Positions 60,201 to 64,000 of a stretch of DNA of 64,000 bases are shown one piece after another (the stretch's first letter is position 1; every line of letters begins with the position of its first letter). A program made the position numbers and the translations under genes. The notes under the pieces were generated by a model. That model saw only the letters and a program-made list of their open reading frames with translations. It did not search any database and had not been told where the DNA came from. Source of the stretch: Erythroxylum novogranatense (lineage: Eukaryota; Streptophyta; Magnoliopsida; Malpighiales; Erythroxylaceae); NCBI GenBank assembly GCA_029891385.1, contig CM057235.1, positions 10,411,001 to 10,475,000 on the forward strand, given 5' to 3'.

Positions 60201-62067
60201 AAGAATGTTCTAAATCATCATTTTCAATTACTTTTATAAACAACATTTTGTATTATTTCATAAACATTCGAAATCATAAGCTTTCAAATCTTTACATAAC
60301 TATATTCAATAAATATTTTCACAAATATTTGGAATTTATAATTTTCAAACATTTTCTTAATAAAATCGAAATACTTTCCTTCTAGGTTTTCCGAAAGTAT
60401 ACACAGTAAACTTTCAAAGCATTCATCTTCTAAATTTTTTTTTTTAACTCAAACAAACAATCTTTCAATTGTATCAAAGTATTCAAAACAATAAATTTAC
60501 AATATCCGAAACAACACATTTTCAAACACTTTCACTTTCGGATTTTTTTTTCAAGAACACTTACAAAGCTCATAATTTCGTAAATAAATATGATACCCAC
60601 CTTATTTCCATGCAAGCATCTTGTCCAATGCTTCACTTTGACTTTTGCTTCTCTCTCTCTTCCAATTTAACAAAACCTAAACCATAATCATCCAAATTCA
60701 TATCATAAATAACAAAATCTTCAAAATTAACTTAGGAATTCACCAATTCCATATAAATTCAAGCTATTTAAATCTCCAATTTTGAAAATCCCCAATTTTC
60801 AAAATTGGCCTAAACCAATTTACACAAATCCAATACCATAAATCACAATTTCTTCAAAATTGATTTCATATTTCACCAATTCCTACTATTATTGATGATT
60901 CTACACCATTAATTCACAAAATTTCCAAATTTCTAATTTAGTCTAAACCCCCAATTTACAATTTTTCAAATTAAACTTCATCTAAAGCATAAACATCATC
61001 TAAAACTTTCATGAAGACCACTTACTCTAATTCAAACTAAATCCATATGACGAGTGGCCTCGAAGCATAGAACACACAAATCTATACTTAATAGCATTTT
61101 CAAAACAAAGCATATCTTCAGAAATTCACATCTCTCAATCCCGACATCGAAAAATAGCAAACTTTATATCCACAAAAAGCTCTCGACAGAGGCTACAATT
61201 TTCATGTTAATCATTTTCTCGAATTTTGCCTAAATCAAAAAGTCAACTTTTTCCTCAAAAAGTCAAACTTCAAGCGAACTTTGACTGATCATAACTCTCA
61301 CTCCCGATATCGAAAAATATCAAACTTTATGGCCACAGAAAGCTCTTGACATAGTCTACAAGTTTCCACAAGACAATTTTCTCAAATTTTGCCTCAAACA
61401 AAAAGTCAACTCTCAAGTCAAACTTTCTAAATTCTTCAAATATTCACACTTTTTCTTTTTAATTCTTACTATTTAACTTCATTTCAATCAACTCATCCAC
61501 TTTCTTCTCATAATCCATATAAGTTCACTCAAATATCAAAGTCCTCAAAATTAAACAATTCTTTTCTCATAATTTTTTTAATTTCATCAAATTTCCTTAA
61601 ATTCATAATTTTCTCACCAATTTCTTTCTCACTTAAATTCATTTTAATATTTCTAATTTTCATCAAAAGTTTGGGGTCCAACAATATATGATGATCCTAT
61701 AGTATATGATATGTTCATATGATTCTTACATGGTTTATCATAAAATAGTATGTAAATGGATGTAATATTAGAAAAGTATTGTTTGAGAGAGATAAAAGAG
61801 TTCATAATATAATATAGTAAAATGTTGTTTAGAAGAAGTATTTATAATGTAATATAGTGAAATGTTGTTTATCATTTTATATTCCATCCTAAACCTCTCA
61901 AATCGAAGGTTTCTTATTTTTATTGTTTAGGATAAAATGAGATGTAATATGAAGTCATCCTCTTCTATCTCTTTCCATTATATTCCATTATAAACTCTCC
62001 TCCAAAACGATGGAATAATATTACGTTTCATTCCATTCCATTGATAAACCCCCAACCAAACATAGCC
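57250..62067. mobile_element. Tourist-like MITE interrupted by a solo LTR
   Basis: Left end GGCTATGTTTAGTTGG at 57250 after TAA (57247-57249). Right end, reverse complement GGCTATGTTTGGTTGGGG, stops at 62067 before TAA (62068-62070). The right arm (about 61740-62067) is homologous to the neighbouring MITE at 62071-62419. A solo LTR occupies 57526-61683; part of 57290-57525 has no match in the second MITE and may be additional inserted sequence, including a hairpin-like TCATCTGG...CCAGATGA at about 57340-57383. Confidence 0.7.
57526..61683 (-). mobile_element. Solo LTR, 4.16 kb, with ATATA target duplication
   Basis: Plus-strand ends are TGTTAGAACCCG (57526) and GGGGTCCAACA (61683). ATATA precedes (57521-57525) and follows (61684-61688). 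Read on the minus strand it starts TGTTGGACCCC like the other LTRs. Landmarks include GGCTGCCCACAAGTGGC (about 58897-58913, minus) and a donor-like TTAGA|GTAAGT (61025, minus). Near the plus-strand left end is a perfect hairpin GATCCGG-AACA-CCGGATC (57537-57554). A duplicated block of about 130 bp (61140-61265 and 61295-61415) contains CAAACTTTAT.GCCACA-AAGCTCT and AAAGTCAACT. No coding region. Confidence 0.92.
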
Positions 62068-62070
62068 TAA

Positions 62071-62419
62071 GGAATGATTTTGTTAGATGTAAGTTTTTAA
62101 TAGAAAGGAATGTAAATAGATATAATATTATAGAATTGTTGATTGCGAAGGATGGAAGGGTTCATAATGTAATATAGTGAAATAACAATGATTTATAATG
62201 TAATATAGTGAAAAATTGTTTATCATTTTACATTTCATCATAAACCCCTCAAATCGTAGGATTGTCATTTTTGTTGTTTAGGATAAAATGGGATGTAATA
62301 TGAAACTCTCCTTTTTTTATCTCATTACATTCTATTCCATTATAAACCCTCATCCCAAACAATGGAATAATATTACATTCCATTCTATTCCATTAATAAA
62401 CTCTTAACCAAACATAGCC
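62071..62419. mobile_element. Second Tourist-like MITE, adjoining the first
   Basis: 349 bp. The left end GGAATGATTTTGTTAGATG is an eroded form of GGCTATGTTTAGTTGGACA; the right end AACCAAACATAGCC matches that of the first MITE. TAA flanks both sides (62068-62070 and 62420-62422). The body is alignable to about 61740-62067 throughout (for example TAATGTAATATAGTGAAA and TTGTTTAGGATAAAATG.GATG). Confidence 0.82.
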
Positions 62420-62506
62420 TAAATTTCCATTAAACCAATTGAGGAGCGCAAAAGAGTTATTGAAAGAACGCTTTTGTAACTTGTACCAAGAAGAAGATTT
62501 CTTTTC

Positions 62507-62800
62507 TATCCCTCTCTCTTCGTCTATTGGTGCTTCTCCAAGTATTCACTTTGCATATCTTCTCAGATCTTATGATTCTATGTAAGTTTTGTGATCACCA
62601 TCTTGTTATGTATGTTAACGTTTTTTGATAATTGCATAAACATTTCAACAAACTTTCTCTTTCTCCCTCAAATCTCTCTCTTTTTATGTATTGGTGCTTC
62701 TCCAGATATTCATTTAGCATATCTTCTTATAAATTTTAAGATAATGTGTAAGTTTTGCAGTCACTTTCTTGTTATATATGTAAATGTTTATGGATAACAG
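62507..62800 (+). repeat. Direct duplication, period about 165 bp
   Basis: Blocks at about 62507-62630 and 62668-62795 share TCTATTGGTGCTTCTCCA or TGTATTGGTGCTTCTCCA, then ATTCA-TTGCATATCTTCT, GTAAGTTTTG, and CTTGTTATGTATGT-like words in order. Function unknown; GTAAGT is donor-like in both. Confidence 0.7.
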
Positions 62801-62810
62801 CAGTTGACAA

Positions 62811-63005
62811 GAAATGTTTCTAGAGATGAAACGTTTCAAAAAGTTTACGAAGCGCCAACTTAGACATTTTGGCGATTACTGTTGAAATGTTTCGAAAGGA
62901 AAGAAACATTTAGGTTTAAAGAAAAGTTGCAAAAGCAAAGAAACGTTTCTTTTGAGAAAACATTTTGACTCTTCGAAAACATATTGCTAAGAAACGTTTC
63001 TTATA
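62811..63005. repeat. Cluster of GAAACGTTTC palindromes
   Basis: GAAATGTTTC (62812), GAAACGTTTC (62828), GAAATGTTTC (62873), AGAAACGTTTCT (62939) and AAGAAACGTTTCTT (62990) lie within 195 bp, with several half-words. No known element could be assigned to the surrounding sequence. Confidence 0.75.
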
Positions 63006-63319
63006 AAAAGACATTTCTCATTCAAAAAGCATTTTTGATGTGTGGAAGCAAATTTTCCTCCATTAACTATATACCGTAAAAGAAAGGCATCAACCACTAT
63101 TCTCTTCCACCCCCATTGGGATTTTATTTCCCTATTTAAGGGTGCAATGCATCATTAATGGCAAAAAAGACTACTAAAGAAGAAGGGGTAGGCCCTTTGA
63201 GAGTGTAGTGGGAATGGGATGATGCCACTTCAACGTGGTTGTCCTACCAACTTGGACGGGGTGGATGGCTGTTATTCGCATGGCGTTGATTCATTTTTAT
63301 TCATAATTGTAAGTTCTTA

Positions 63320-63560
63320 CCAAATAATATAAAAAAACCAAATAATATCAAATATATAAATATATAAACAATAATAATTATAATAATATAAACTACAATA
63401 TTATAAACAATAATATAAACTATAATAATATAAACAATAATAATATATATATAATAATAATTAAAATAATAATAATAAAATATAATCAAAAAAGAATACG
63501 ATATAATAATAAATCAAATAATAAATAATAAATAATAAATAATATAAATATATATATATG
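63320..63560. repeat. AT-rich low-complexity tract
   Basis: About 240 bp made almost only of A and T in AATAAT/ATATAT/TAAATA runs. Confidence 0.9.
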
Positions 63561-63885
63561 ATAAATAAAAACTCATTGAAATTGAGGAAATACCCCATTT
63601 TATATTTCGAGACGTATTTACATCATTTACTCACTTGATTTTTTCTATCCATCTTATATCAATTTCTATCAATTCCATTTCTATTAATAAGATAAAACTA
63701 TCAATAAGATAAAAAAGATAAAAAGATTTTTTTCGTTATAGAATATGGCAATCTATGATAAAAAAAGATTCAATTTCATTTGAGTTTGGCCCTGATGTAT
63801 TGGGTAGTTTGTTGCGGTTGGGAGTTGTTCTTGTAGTTAGGTGGTGAAATTACGAATTCATCCTCAATATGATTATGATTTTTCT

Positions 63886-64000
63886 TCATTTGCCGAAACG
63901 GTTGTTTGGAGCAATCTTTAATTTTTTTGGGTTAGTTTTGTCAGCATTAGCCTCATCCTTCTGCTGAGCTTTGCCAAATTGCGGGATGTTTGTGTCAATG
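63886..64000 (-). other. Possible end of a coding region at the window edge
   Basis: From the right edge one minus-strand frame stays open for 37 codons and ends PNNRFGK-stop at 63886. It includes QFGKAQQKDEANADKTNPKK, a Lys/Asn/Gln-rich composition unlike its AT-rich surroundings. No family was recognised, and it may be chance or a retroelement piece. Confidence 0.25.

Noticed and set aside
63560..64000. Possible chloroplast-derived insertion
   Set aside because: The AT-rich sequence and phrases such as TATTTCGAGACG looked plastid-like, but no plastid gene could be recognised in any frame.

Overview
This is a piece of a eudicot-type plant nuclear genome. It is AT-rich, with intron-split genes set far apart and a large load of nested retrotransposons and MITEs. 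Three host genes can be supported. (1) At the left edge, on the minus strand, are the first two coding exons of an IBR5-type dual-specificity phosphatase; the catalytic exon lies outside the window. (2) At 21073-24189, on the plus strand, is a complete seven-exon gene for the U11/U12 snRNP 59K (PDCD7-like) protein of the minor spliceosome. (3) At 42675 to about 50930, on the minus strand, is a WSS1-type metalloprotease gene with ubiquitin-like, WLM and PUB domains. It has 14 coding exons plus a 5'UTR exon, and the exon pair for the first half of the PUB domain occurs three times in tandem. All exon borders were derived by hand from reading-frame continuity and splice sites.

The rest is mobile DNA in various states of decay. 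From 3.2 to 12.2 kb is a degraded Ty3/gypsy chromovirus (Tekay/Del type, minus strand) with an intact-looking 3' LTR, a pol pseudogene carrying several stops, no gag, and a 5' LTR remnant of a different subfamily. From 12.2 to 13.0 kb is a LINE fragment. From 13.36 to 20.92 kb a Tourist-like MITE and a 6.6-kb PIF/Harbinger element sit back to back, sharing a TAA target site. The Harbinger element holds a decayed transposase, a decayed Myb/SANT-like ORF and a third decayed ORF resembling the RNase H1 hybrid-binding (viroplasmin-like) domain. Its right end is about 150 bp from the start codon of the 59K gene. From 24.2 to 33.5 kb lie gene-free old repeats, including an Athila-like gypsy remnant. 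A solo LTR with perfect GATAT target duplications occupies 33556-36112. From 37.6 to 41.4 kb is a LINE whose 5' part is inverted (twin-priming pattern) and which carries an inserted MITE. Another LINE fragment lies in the 5'UTR intron of the WSS1-like gene. From 51.5 to 56.7 kb is a LINE split by a solo LTR. A second perfect solo LTR (57526-61683, ATATA duplications) sits inside a Tourist-like MITE, and a second MITE copy abuts it.

The three host genes are not functionally linked and each has its own promoter context. The most notable themes are the tandem exon duplication and two GC-AG introns in the WSS1-like gene, the extra ORF in the Harbinger element, and recurrent clusters of short palindromic words with different cores (TCGCCGCGGCGA, GCGATCGC, GCCACGATCGTGGC, GAAACGTTTC) in several LTRs and other repeat regions. 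The LTRs also carry conserved splice-donor and acceptor-like sites.
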